Of a stretch of DNA of 64,000 nucleotides, positions 43,975 through 55,215 are shown piece after piece. Under the pieces are notes generated by a model. The model worked only from the letters and a program-made list of their open reading frames with translations, had not been told where the DNA came from and did not search any database. This DNA comes from Triops longicaudatus. Lineage: Eukaryota; Arthropoda; Branchiopoda; Notostraca; Triopsidae. The position numbers and the translations under genes are program-made. The stretch lies in assembly GCA_022885665.1 (NCBI GenBank), contig JAGQDJ010000182.1, positions 1 through 64,000 of the forward strand. Reading direction: 5' to 3'. How positions within the stretch are numbered: position 1 is the first letter of the stretch; each line of letters opens with the position of its first letter.

Positions 43975-44387
43975 ATGGCAGACAAACCCAACGCGCAAGA
44001 TAATTGTGGAAACCCAGCTTGCAAGTGCAAAGGTAAAAATATCGCAGCATATTCTAATACAAATATCTGTTTTCGTGCGTACTTTTTTGTCCGCTAAATG
44101 TGCTTATACATAGATGTCAGGTAATTTAAGAATTATGTGGAATGAAAACGAATGAAACGTCAGAAAACTGATCTTAAAAAATATTTAAAAATTAATCATA
44201 TTTTTTATTTTAATTTTTAGATAGTTGTTCGTGCGGGAGCAAGTGTGATTGTATCAATTGCGGTTGTTGCAGTAAATCAGAATCAGCGAAACAACAAAGT
44301 GGTACTGATCCAGTGACGATCTGCGGAGGTGCAGCAGAAGGCAAAGTGTCGAGCGATACGGTAACCACTACAGCTCATCCTCATTAA
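43975..44387 (+). CDS. Metallothionein-like protein 2 with C-terminal extension
   Basis: Exons 43975..44032 and 44221..44387 (phase 1), 74 aa. Ten cysteines lie between residues 11 and 36 (CGNPACKCKDSCSCGSKC then DCINCGCC), followed by a Ser/Gln/Thr/Gly tail of about 38 residues with one Cys (VTICGG). The N-terminus is MADKPNAQDN. The layout (short exon 1, phase-1 intron, Cys cluster, hydrophilic tail) matches gene 1, so they are tandem paralogues. It is a predicted cytosolic metal binder. No AATAAA was found between its stop and the next start 37 nt downstream. Confidence 0.75.
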
Positions 44388-44424
44388 CAACCTGGAACCA
44401 CAAGGACACAGCTTCTGGCACGCC

Positions 44425-46348
44425 ATGGACACCGGTGGGATTGGAAACATGCCAGGTGGCGCGACTTTGTCACGTAAATACTTCAACACCGTTCCAGTTC
44501 ATTTATTTTTATCCGAATTTTAATTCCGTAGCGCGTTTAACGCCATCTACCGGCGACCAGGCGTTCCAGAGTGATGGAGGCTTTGGAGTCAACACAACAG
44601 GCGTGGAAGACAACGGCGGGAGAATTGAAACCGGACTCGGTGCACCACCACCACCCAGTAGCGCTAGTGTCGACACAGGTTTGCTCTCCTGACCATATCA
44701 TTACTGTCAAATCCACTTCTATTTTAAAAATCTTGCATTACAGGTGAAGTAGGCGGGTACGAAGACGAAGGTGAGGGCGAAGAACCGGGCGATGATGAAG
44801 AATTCGAAGAAGAGGAAGATGCTGAACCGGATGATCAGAACGCCGGAGCGGTGGATCTCAGCACCGGTGGTACTGGTGGCACAGTAATCGTCCGTCGGAT
44901 TATTCGGCGCCGGAGGCGTGTTATACGTCGGATTATTGTACCCGCTGGTGACATTGGTGACCGGGGTGACCGAGGGATCACAGAAGGTGGCAATGAAGCA
45001 GCTGGTGCTTCCGGTGGAGGGACCAAGTGGGGTCCTATTGGACTAGAACGGCCAAGTGGGTCTGATTTCGCCAACATTCCGACTCCCGATACTTCCGGTT
45101 TCGGGAGCACTACCTCCATGGCGGGTAGTGACTACGGATCGGTGGATACAGGCTTCGATAGTGCAAGAAATACCCCGATGGCTGGTACAGATTTTGGGTC
45201 AGCAATCGACCCTTCCGGGTTTGGTGGTATTCCTACACCCGCACCCACGCCCACTACCGGTGCTCAGTTTGAAGGCATGGAAACTGAAGGTGGTGCCTCT
45301 CGCGGTGACATGAGCTTTGGTGACACAAGCTTCCAAGACTTACAGCCACCACAACGTAAGTTGACATGCTTGTTTATGGGGAAAAAGCTAAAATGCTTTC
45401 TTTAGAAATGGGAGGATTCCCTGGTACGACTGGAATGGCACAAAGCACACCGCAACAACCAACAATGGGTAAGGATAATTTTCCTATAAGGTTAATTAAA
45501 GAGTAGGGTTACACGTTTTGGTATAAAATGCATGCCTATAAGGGTGTATTTGGATCGTTTTTATTATTATTATTATTAGAAGTACCGTACTACTGTAAAC
45601 GATGGGGAGAAATTAACCAAGTCTTTTTTTGTTGATCGCAATGAGCTTTTCATTCGTTGTTCGTGTAATCAGGATTACTCTTTATTTCATTAGTGTTTTA
45701 CGTGAAATTTCTTGCTTGATTGTGTATTAACTCACAGCATCTAGAAACAGTTTAAAGAAATTAAAGCGATTTTCAGTTGTATATACAAACAAATCTCTTA
45801 CCTGTAGTGATGAAACTATGAACCGATTAAAAATTAATTTCTGCTTTTGTCAACTCGTGTCATCTAGCGGTGGGACTCGAAGTTAATACTGACGAGTATG
45901 CGTAACTTTTGTTCTTTTGCACCTAGGTGGCTTTGGTGGTTCAGGCTTAGCAACTGGTAGTGTGCCTACAGGTGGCGTTGGGGGAGCTGGGTTAGCACCT
46001 GGTAGCACGCCAGTGACAACAGTTGGCGTACCCTTGCATTCTTCCGTGGCGTTGCCTGCACTGCAGAACTTGATTGACCCCGTTTTGAACGTCTTGGATA
46101 ACGCCCATGCTAAAGGAACCCATATTATCCACGCGGAAGCCGTTATCTACCGAGTCGATGACTTGCCGGGCTCCGGCCCCATCGAAGGCCGCGTGGAGCG
46201 TGTCACTCACGTAGACCAGTCTAACCCGGACGCTGAGCCCATGGTCACTGCTTCCTACTACACCTCCCCAGCAGTGGGCAATGTCAACACCGGAATCGGA
46301 CCTGGCACCGAGGGCGTGGGGTCTGTTGGCACAGCAGCCCCCCTCTGA
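44425..46348 (+). CDS. Disordered Gly-rich protein with adjoining acidic and Arg-rich blocks
   Basis: Exons 44425..44473, 44532..44678, 44744..45355, 45406..45468 and 45927..46348, all phase 1, 430 aa. It begins MDTGGIGNMPGG, similar in style to the hydrophilin-like protein at 41228. Around residues 70-95 is an acidic run (EDEGEGEEPGDDEEFEEEED), followed about 20 residues later by a basic/hydrophobic run (VIVRRIIRRRRRVIRRIIV). The middle is Gly/Ser/Thr/Asp-rich (GFGSTTSMAGSDYGSVDTGF). The last exon has a more ordered-looking block (LPALQNLIDPVLNVLDNAHA and IIHAEAVIYRVDD) and a Gly-rich tail. There is no signal peptide. Family unknown. A second possible donor for exon 1 exists at 44458, but GTAAAT at 44474 is the better match. 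The last intron is 458 bp and empty. Confidence 0.65.
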
Positions 46349-46660
46349 GTTCCCTAAGAAAAAAAATGAGAAAAACACTCTTGTCTTTCTAACATCATTT
46401 TTCTTAATTCTTGTTATAATGCTTGTTATTTCGTGCTATTTTTAAAGTTCAAATTTTTGTCATGAACTTTGCAGCTTTTTGTGAGTTGTGTCTGAGTAAG
46501 TAAATCAAAAATCGTAACCGAGAACACAAGGAACACCTCGAATGGTATCCTTTCATGTGTTGTACTATGATGTGAAACGTGCCGTAATTTGTATCCAAGT
46601 TGGAATTATTTTTGGCGTAAATATATTTTACTACCTTTTGCACACTGAAATTAGCGATCT

Positions 46661-46700
46661 TTGGCAGTTTCATGGGACCTTTGGCAGTTTCATGGGACCT
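46661..46700. repeat. 20-bp perfect tandem duplication
   Basis: TTGGCAGTTTCATGGGACCT occurs twice in immediate succession. Confidence 0.9.
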
Positions 46701-46714
46701 TTGGCAAATTGTGG

Positions 46715-47001
46715 TTGCTAGGTCTGAAATCTCCCAAGCGGCGAAAATCACAATTTTCAAGAGTGTTTACGACCCTACCCTCACTTACGATCATGAGCTT
46801 TGGCTATGAGCCAAAGAATTGTCCGAGTACAGGCGGCTGAAATGAGATAACGAAAAGTTGCGGGTGTTGCCCGCAAGGATAGGATGAAGAACAGCGACAT
46901 TAGTCTCTTCATATAGAGCCATTTATCCTGAAAATCGAGAGATCTCTATTGCGCGTGTTAGGACATGTCTGCTGAAAGACTACCGAGGAAGATCTTCAAA
47001 C
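46715..47001 (+). mobile_element. LINE reverse-transcriptase relic, left part
   Basis: Conceptual plus-strand reading gives SVYDPTLTYDHELW, then RIVRVQAAEMR and RKVAGVARKDRMKNSDI in shifting frames with stops. These correspond to the C-terminal end of non-LTR reverse transcriptases, whose usual form is PTLxYGxExW...IQAAEMRFLRRVxGxxRxDRxRNxDI. Frames are broken, so it is inactive. It is interrupted at 47001 by a solo LTR. Confidence 0.65.
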
Positions 47002-47299
47002 TGTGGCATTCATTGTTACCCAACAGTCAAATTTCGTAGCCGCCCAAATATGAATCCTAAGATTCATTGTTGGTAAGAATGAAATCCCTTGCACCCAGCT
47101 TGTAATAGTTAGTTCCTTTCTGACCTTCTTTTGAGCCAGTTCCGTTTCTTCAACATGAAATTTGATTGTTGTAAACTTAAAGTGAGAGTTAGCACGAGAA
47201 GGAGTGTTTTTGTGGGATTTTGTATATTTGTTCGTTTTGATGTTGGTGTAAATTGGAAGTTACGAATAAACGGAATTTAAAAAGGAGTAGAACGTAACA
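47002..47299 (+). mobile_element. Solo LTR, copy 2, nested in the LINE relic
   Basis: 298 bp from TGTGGCATTC to GAACGTAACA, flanked by the perfect 4-bp direct repeat AAAC (46998-47001 and 47300-47303). It is homologous to copies 1 and 3, with an extra 35-40 bp insertion near 47220-47260. Confidence 0.75.
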
Positions 47300-47303
47300 A
47301 AAC

Positions 47304-47483
47304 CACGTTGACCTACAAAAGACTCGTAGGCAGGCCTCGTACTAGGTGGCAACATTATTCTGCTAACCTTTGTTACGCACGGCTTGACATTCTACCCTCC
47401 GAGCTAATATCTGTGAACCAGGATGGGGTTCATTGGAGGACACTCCTAACCTTGGTTGAACCACCGCAGTAAGGGTAACTGTG
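47304..47483 (+). mobile_element. LINE reverse-transcriptase relic, right part
   Basis: Continues the relic after the LTR: TYKRLVGRPRTRWQHYSANL and DILPSELISVNQDGVHWRTL, matching the GRPRxRWxDxL ... DRxxWRxLL end typical of LINE polyproteins. Confidence 0.65.
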
Positions 47484-48093
47484 GTTTCGAAAATGCATTT
47501 ATGTATGTAGGCTTAATGTAATTTAGCTTGAATGGAGTTTGTACAGTGAAGGTTACATCCTAGACAATGACCGAATGATCAACCGCCCGTATATTGCATG
47601 CAATGTCCTGGAAAAGCATGACAATCCTACCAAACAGTATATGCACAATCATACCTATTCTTCGAGTTGTCGATAAGTAACAAAATGCTGTTGGTTAGAA
47701 ACGCAGAATTTTGCAGAAACGCGTTATGTCGTCAGATATTATTGCAGCTTTTAATCACCACGTTCTGACGCAAGCGCTTCGCAACCGCAAGACTACCAGT
47801 GGAGCGCAGGCTCTTTAAGATGACCATTTCCTCGACGTCAGCTAAAGAGAGGAGAAAGGGGGGTTACGTTCAGCTGCGCTATACTTCTAGCCGCAGAACT
47901 GGCTTCCATGCAAGCCTGGGGCTATTTTTCCCATACCAGTTCTTCTGTTGACTCCCTTCGTTCAAGTTCTGTTACGTTTGTCTGTTGTTTTTTGGCAAAA
48001 ATTTTGTTTTTACTTAAGACTTCCTGGTGACACGTTATAAGTGCCATTGCCGGATTAGTACTTTGAAAATCGTCTTATTTCTGCCCGTACAAG

Positions 48094-48117
48094 ATGGGTA
48101 ATAAATCTGCATCTCAA
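48094..48117 (+). other. Candidate first coding exon, MGNKSASQ
   Basis: ATGGGTAATAAATCTGC... encodes MGNKSASQ and runs straight into a consensus donor GTAAGT. Gly at position 2 with this context fits an N-myristoylation site. The rest of the gene was not found with confidence; phase 0 would join the exon at 54661. Alternatively chance. Confidence 0.25.
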
Positions 48118-49017
48118 GTAAGTCTACCTTGACCTGATTACAGATCCTGGTTCCCGGCTACGAGCAGGAAATATCTCTGTGCCTACACACTGGTGGTTGC
48201 ACCGATCGATAAAACAATACGTCAGATAACTCCATAGACGCGTGCCAGGCTTATTGATCCTGCAAACAAGGTAGCATGGTATTACGTGCCAAAAGCGATG
48301 AATCCTGGTCACTAGGAAGAAAAAGGGATAAACATCGGCGGAATCCAAGGTTGCAACCCAAATCCTTTGACTTTGTGCACATACACAAGGGTAGTAGGCT
48401 GTAATGTGCGGGTCAGTGGGTCTAGGTTAGAACACTTAGCGCGCTACACATGAGCGAATATTGCGAACTGGTTTATTTCCGGCATTTTCCCCTTCTTTCG
48501 CTTTTGTGACGGCGAAGATTGCAACATTTTCGCGTTTCGGTGCTCTCTGCACTTACATCAACTTCGCCTTGATCTCATTGGTAAAAATAGAACCTATTTT
48601 CGCTGCCAAATCTTCCCCCTAGCTTGTTCGTAACGAACACTGGCGATGTTGCGAAAACTTGTGGAAATTGAATTGGCATACAATTACGAAGGTTGAAAGA
48701 AAAGTTACGAGCTCTGCCAAGATAACGGTATCAATAGATTTGGTTCGGTGTAAAACATTCATCGTACAAATTCTTCGAACGCTCGAGTTGCCAGATAAAT
48801 AACGGAAGACTTTAAGTTAGTAAAAGAAATGTGAACAAAATGAGGTGAAAAAGGAAGTAAATTTTAATAAAAGTGATAAGAAAGCATTAAAATTTTACCT
48901 TTGAAATATTTTAATACATTTAGGACCGTCAATATTTGTAAGACTACAACGTTATCTACGAAAGAAAAAAGTAGTAATTCAAATAGAAACAATTAGAATA
49001 GATCAAGGTGAAGTGTC

Positions 49018-49106
49018 CTGGACAAAGTATTTTGTAATATTTTAAAGTTGTTTCTTAATTTTTTTATAGTCTATTACAATTCATAGCAAGAATCGAACAA
49101 GTGTGG
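49018..49106 (+). repeat. 85-bp dispersed repeat, copy 1
   Basis: Shares TGGACAAAGTA, GTTGTTTCTTAA and TTACAATTCATAGCAAGAAT with 53394-53476. It is followed at 49122 by a 22-codon open exon-like segment (MNEKVFEKFASSYIAKY...) ending in a GTAAGT donor. Confidence 0.7.
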
Positions 49107-50861
49107 TTTTAAATTCTAAACATGAATGAAAAGGTTTTTGAAAAATTTGCGTCATCATACATTGCTAAATATACCGAAAATACTTCTGTAAGTACTGCAG
49201 TTATAATAAAATGCAATGATGGGTTAATAACAGGATTTGTACTAAAATTTCTACCCTGTGAAACATAATTTCTACTAATTTCTACCATGTGAAAAAATGT
49301 CTACCAAAATTGTGAAAAATCTTGTAATAATTTGGAATTACTGAATTTATTACCCAAAATGAGTACAAAATATATGAATAAGTCCTGGTATCTAAAACTG
49401 CTTAGCCTCGAAGTGGAAGAAGTACACATTATTCTTATTACACATATTTGATTATTTTACTGTGTGGTGCTTGCTAAAGTATTTACAAATTAGACCCTGC
49501 TTTTCGAAAAAGCGAAAATAGCCTTCACGAAGACGAGAGTTAAGAAGTTTTTTTCCTAAATTCTTGGACATAATCTCAAATAACCACCGTGCAGAAACAG
49601 CAAGCACATGGCCTACTGAAAAAGACAAAAAAATGTCTGAACAAATATTTTTAAAAAGTAGGTTAGATCGTTGGCCTTTCCCGGGAATTCGGTATAGCGT
49701 CCGCTTATTTTTAGCGTGAAGGCGTTCAGGCTCGTCTCTACGGGGTTGTATAATAAAAAAAAAGAATGCGTAAACAAACTCCCGTTCAGTTCAGACCGAC
49801 GCTCGCTCCATGCTTTTCTTGTATTTATTCGACAAACAGGGAAAAACCTTATCGATTTACTCCCTCCCGCGTTCACCAAGTATTCGTGCAAGAAGTTTTG
49901 AGTACATGAGTACGTTCGTGCACAAATTTTAGTTTCTTACATTATTAGGAAGTATTGACAATATTTTAAAGAATCGCTGCTGTCCGCATTTTTTTTTGCC
50001 ACAAACATTTTTATATCTGTAAAATCAGAAAAAAAGTTTCAAATCGATACGAAATGTTTGTAACAATTAAATTATTTATTGTACTAATCCTCATGAGCAT
50101 CAGAGGTTCTGTATTAATTGAATTCGAAAGCATAAATTCTGAAAATTCTGAAAATTTAGATAGAATAGGAAAGTTTCAAGTAATGTGAGGAAAGAAATAA
50201 TCGTGAAGGACTTGTTTTAACAGCTGTCGGTTTTCAAGCTACAATTTCGTAATATCGTGAATTATTCTGTTGCCAAGTCTGCGAGTTTCATTGGTGAGGA
50301 TTATGTATATCACAGCACGGTATGAGGAAAAGCTTACGAAGAATCAGACATTTTCCTGCAGGTTCAAACAAGGAAAACGGGACTTATCGAACACTTATTT
50401 ACGTTTTAAGATAACCTCTATTCACTGATAAATTTTGCAGCAATTCTTAGAAAACTGTTGACCTTCTAAAACAAAACATTATTACTGCGTCCTATCTTAC
50501 ATTTTGGCACAGATGGTATTTTATCGTCTTTTTATAAACGATAGCCAATTTGCAGAATTCGTAAAGAACTTTATCTGACTTGAAAAGCAAAAAAGACCTG
50601 ATTGCGACTGCTGCATGTTTAATCAGAAATATACAAGGAAAATTTTCGAGAATTCAAAGTGCTGAAAGTTTGAAGTGCTGATACACTTAGATATAGAAAT
50701 CGCTTGGTTTATCAGACTACCCTACGTGTTTGGTTAACACGTAAACGAAATTTCGAATAAACCAAACTAAGCTGTGTTGGCTTTCGAAACATTACGCTAG
50801 TGTCACTCTTTAGTAGATATTTTAAATTCGTTTTGTCATTACATGAGCATGTTATATAAGC

Positions 50862-50927
50862 GTATTAATATATTGAGCATATTGTATTAATATATTAAGC
50901 ATATTGTGTTAATATATTAAGCATATT
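50862..50927. repeat. 22-bp minisatellite, three units
   Basis: Three units of GTATTAATATATTRAGCATA plus TT, with one substitution in units 1 and 3. Confidence 0.9.
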
Positions 50928-51026
50928 AGCGTATAAATAAAAATTAGCCGGCATTCCGTATCACACGTTGCAATACCGTAAACTCAGCGCATTTAAAGCA
51001 AACATGAAAAAAACGGAAAAAAAGTA

Positions 51027-51261
51027 AAAAGCGAAAAAAGGCACAGATTCCAATTGCGAAAGGGGGAAACATGTTTTGACATCCGATACTCAACAACAAG
51101 AACTGTCATGTTACAATTACAGTGCTAGTGCAAAGAAGCCCACAAGCAGTCAAAGTACAGTCGTAAACAACTCAGCATCCCTAAAAGGGGAGGAGCTTAG
51201 GAGCGCCTCGGGGGAGGTAAACGGAAGCCAACCAAATTTGCTTAACATAATAGCCATATGA
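51027..51261 (+). CDS. Possible coding segment, Ser/Gln/Asn-rich
   Basis: An open frame of 77 codons that reads like hydrophilic protein (TSDTQQQELSCYNYSASAKK and NNSASLKGEELRSASGEVNG) and ends in a stop at 51261. There is no start codon, no convincing acceptor (the upstream sequence is A-rich) and no known domain. A donor-like GAG|GTAAAC lies inside. It could be the last exon of an unrecognised gene with the exon-like piece at 48094, or chance. Confidence 0.2.
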
Positions 51262-51984
51262 GGATTACAGACATGTATTTAATCTACATTGAAGTACTCT
51301 AGATCCCCCTTCATCCTGTTTAACCTAATTCTCCGCGATGTAACACAACTATCAACAAATGTAATGCAAATGCCAGTACTTATAATCGTTTGTGTTCTTT
51401 TTTTAAACAAAATGATTAAAAGTTCATAAAAATACGGTTTATTCATATTTTAAAACTGCTAACAATGAAAAAATGGCATCGAAATATACGCTCGACAGTA
51501 CTACCTTAAAAAAAAAAAAAAAAAAAAAACGTGTGATGCTGAAAATATTTTAGAGGATAAACAATGAATAAGCTTCTAATTTTAACAATTTGAACTACTA
51601 AGGTGTTATAAAGTCATTTTTAACATTATCTAGCTAATTATTTACAATACTGTGACATTTTTCGGTCAATTTTCCTCTTTTCCCGCGATTTTACCTCGTT
51701 TTACGCGTGTTACGCCCTATACTTTGCAATGCTATTAAAGGCACATACTTCAACTTACGCGGTTGGCAAACCTTAATGCGTTGGTTCACCGAGGAAAAAA
51801 TAACCAAAATCGGATAACGCTTGGGATTCTTTCGATAACAACATATTGATATTTTTTAAAAATTACCCAAATTTGTACAAGAGAGCGAAAACTTCAAAAA
51901 GCACTCTAATAAAGTCCACTATAATGAACCAGTTTTTTATAACGAATTATGGACTATTGTGGAAAAAATCGGTGTCAGATTAAC

Positions 51985-52400
51985 GAACAAACTAGTCAAA
52001 TTCTGATATTATGAACTTCTGTTACAAACAATTTTGGATAGAATGAACTTCTGATACAACGAACTTCTTGTTTAAGGAGTTTCTGGTATAACGAACCTCT
52101 TATGTAACGAACTTCAATTACGACGAATTTCTGATATAGTAAACTTCTGATATTACGAATATATGACATATCAAGCATTCCAGTCAAGTATAACGAACTC
52201 CGGATATACCGTACACTCTTATTTTCAAAGAACGTTCGTCAGAGGACACAAACTGTTCGTTATATCCGAAGTTCATTATATCGAGCATAATTCATTATAA
52301 TTCATTATTTCTGCACATTTACCCGACTGTAAGCTTCACAATAACCGGCAGTTCACAATAACCGGCAGTTCGTTATAGCGAGATTTTGTTGTAATCACCA
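51985..52400. repeat. Degenerate AACGAACTTCTGATAT array with inverted end
   Basis: About ten diverged units of 15-25 bp around (T)AACGAACTTCTGATA between 51985 and 52215. They are followed by the reverse-oriented form (GTTCGTTATATCCGAAGTTC, about 52257-52280) and two direct copies of CACAATAACCGGCAGTTC. The inverted arrangement could fold into a hairpin and resembles terminal regions of DNA transposons. Confidence 0.6.
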
Positions 52401-53393
52401 ATTATATATTTATTTTATTTATTTAATGTTGTTTTTATGGGCAAGTTTCTTCTCTCCTGTCATTTTTTTTTTCCTTTTAAGAAGAATACCGTGGGTTATC
52501 TCCTTGCAGTAAGCACAAAAGAGTAGCTCGATAACCTTTTAACCCTTTTTTATAGTAACCTATTATTGTCTTGTTTATCACAAGGCGTTTATGCAAAGCA
52601 AGGAGGCCAGCAGGAGGGAGTCTTGGATCGGGGATAATAATAGTCCCTAAGAAGCCAGGACATCCCATTTGTGAAGTGTGTATATATACAATGAACGCTT
52701 CCTATTTCTAAAGCGATGTGGGAGAGTCCTTTAAGCGTTTTCTGAAGGTCTGCCCGAAGTCAAGTCTGTGGTAATTTGACGCATAGCCTACTGTGTTTTA
52801 CACTATAGGATCTTTCGCGTTCTACGCATACAGGGAAGTGTTACACTACCCTTATGAGCTCTTCTTCCCTCACACGCTTTCGCTTTATATGCACGCATAT
52901 GCATACAGAGCCCAAACACATGTGCAAGAGCCCTTGAAAAGTCGGTGACACGGGCTCGGTGCCGCCAGTGGACTACAGATTCTCAGTGACAGTTGCGATT
53001 TGCTCGTCCTGGGAAACATACTCCGACCAGAGCTTAAGCAAAGATTAACACAGTGTTTCATTGGAAGTAATCGATAGGTGAAGTGTAATCTTCGCGAATT
53101 AAGTCAACGATAAAGAATCGAAGAACTTTTTATGGCTTATTTCAAGACTGCAGTGGATGTTCTTTTGCTGAAGTGGTGACATTACAAAAAGTAAAACTGG
53201 TATGAAGTGAAGTGCGTTTGATCACTCACAAACGGGGAATCACAAAGGTTGTAATGATTGTACTATTCTTAATAACCTTTTGGATGTGTGAGATGATGAA
53301 ATGTTTTATATAGATATGCAAGACGTGTAAATTCTTGATTTGTGGGAAAAAATCATCACATTTTGATTAACCTTACTTTTTATTCTTAGTCTT

Positions 53394-53476
53394 TTATTGG
53401 ACAAAGTAACATTTTGGAGTTGTTTCTTAAAATATTTTATAGTTTATTACAATTCATAGCAAGAATCGAAAAAGTG
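53394..53476 (+). repeat. 85-bp dispersed repeat, copy 2
   Basis: Diverged copy of 49018-49106 (AGTTGTTTCTTAAAATATTT and TTACAATTCATAGCAAGAAT). Confidence 0.7.
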
Positions 53477-54660
53477 TACTAAGCTTTTGAAGAACAGCGA
53501 AGACTTACCTCAAATATATTATATATTAACTAATATGAAATAGTTTCATTCTCAGTTTTTTCATTCTAATTTTCTTGGTTCACACGTAATAATTAAACCA
53601 AAAAGGCAAGATAACAAAAATAGATGTTATTTCTCATATTACAGTGCGTATGAAATCACTTGTGCTCTTGTAACGAAATGTTACTCCATTTAATATGAAT
53701 ACGACTCTAAACTTATTTTTGGCTATTGCAATGCACGGTCAGTTTTTTAAGACTTTAGTTTCTTAAAAATATATAAAAAAAAACGAGAATCTCTTTACAG
53801 CAGTGAAATGGAGGTGAAAGCATTTATGGCAAAGCGTACAATAAAACGGCGCTTACGGCTAGATTACGTGCGAAATGGCTTTTAAGTTTTCATGCACACT
53901 AGCAACATTTAAATGTAAATGTACGTTTCTGACATTTTTACAATAAAACTCCATAACTACTAAGTGTAAAGATGCAAAAAAAGGAATAATCCAATTTGCC
54001 AAAAACTCAAGAAACTTAAACTTAATTTTTTAATTTAACTAATTTACCATTCGGTAAAATAATATATTCTACATTAAGAAGTACATAAAACCTTCATTTA
54101 TCGCAATATTTTGAGAATATCGTGAATAACACTTTATAGTAATATTTGCTTGGATTTTACCTCAAAAGATAGTGGGTTTTTCATCGAATGCAACGACTGG
54201 AACTGATATGAACTCGAAGCGGCAACTTTTACCTCATTTTAACTTTAGTTTGACGGTTTTTATCAAGTAAACATTGTACATGATACGTGTCATAAATGTT
54301 CAAACATGTCAAAGGTTGTCGCTTTTAAGTCCAAGCGTGACAAAAAGACAAGCGTATAACCCAACACTAATAAAAAAAGCTACGCGAAGATTGTTGGGCG
54401 GAAACGGAAACTGGGTAAAGGCAGGGCGTTCAAAACTGGGGGGAAAAAGCTTCCCCCCCCCCACCAGTGACTGATTAGGCAGGCACAACCTGTTTCATTT
54501 AACCTTTTTTTTAAATACAAAGGGAAAATGTGGAGTGTTACTGTTTTGTGGTTTTCTGGTCGGTCGGTGCTTTCACAGAATATGATATTCAAATTTGACT
54601 AAGGTTTGAGGTTGTTTTTCACCGAAAGTCTCATTTTTATTTTTGTGCTTCTGTTTGTAG

Positions 54661-55215
54661 GGAAACATGAGCCCACAGTTGAAGACAGGATCACGGCCGT
54701 ATAATCGGTAAGTTTTTCGTCACGGATATTACGTTGTCAAAGTGTCAGAGCGAATGCGTCAAGGCAAAGTATTTTTCCCCCGAAAATTATTTTCCCGGGG
54801 AAAAATATTTTTTTAAAAGCTTCGAAAAAGTTATAAACCGAAAAACTGTATTTGGAACGAAAGGGACAAATGAGTAGAAAAGCGTGGCTGACTCGGAGCC
54901 ACGTATAAGAAGGCGTGTGCTAATGACATGTCTGTCGTGGCCTTTTTGGACTTAATTTCTTAAGGTCACCAAAGTCACGAAGCTTGAATATTCTGGTCTT
55001 ATGCGCTGTAATTAGTTGTGAAAACTGAAGGTACACTTGATGAGATTCTTAATAGAAAGGAACTATATAGGACAAACCAGTTCGTTTCTAATTACGCAGT
55101 TCTGAAGGAAGGTGAAATCACTTATAGTTGTGGTTTTAGGAATGATGGTGAAGTTTTTTTTAGTACTCACTCATTCTAAGCTTTCTTTCTATTTTGCAGC
55201 ACTAGAGTAAGATGA
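54661..55215 (+). other. Two candidate small exons
   Basis: 54661-54707 (47 nt) is bounded by a strong acceptor (CTTCTGTTTGTAG) and a GTAAGT donor and reads GNMSPQLKTGSRPYN. A strong acceptor (CTATTTTGCAG) at 55199 opens a short frame reading TRVR then stop at 55215, in matching phase. Joined to 48094-48117 the phases also agree. They may be pieces of one small or incompletely seen gene. No homology recognised. Confidence 0.25.

Noticed and set aside
46449..46760. 103-codon minus-strand frame
   Set aside because: It overlaps the LINE relic and a 20-bp tandem duplication, and has no start context or domain.
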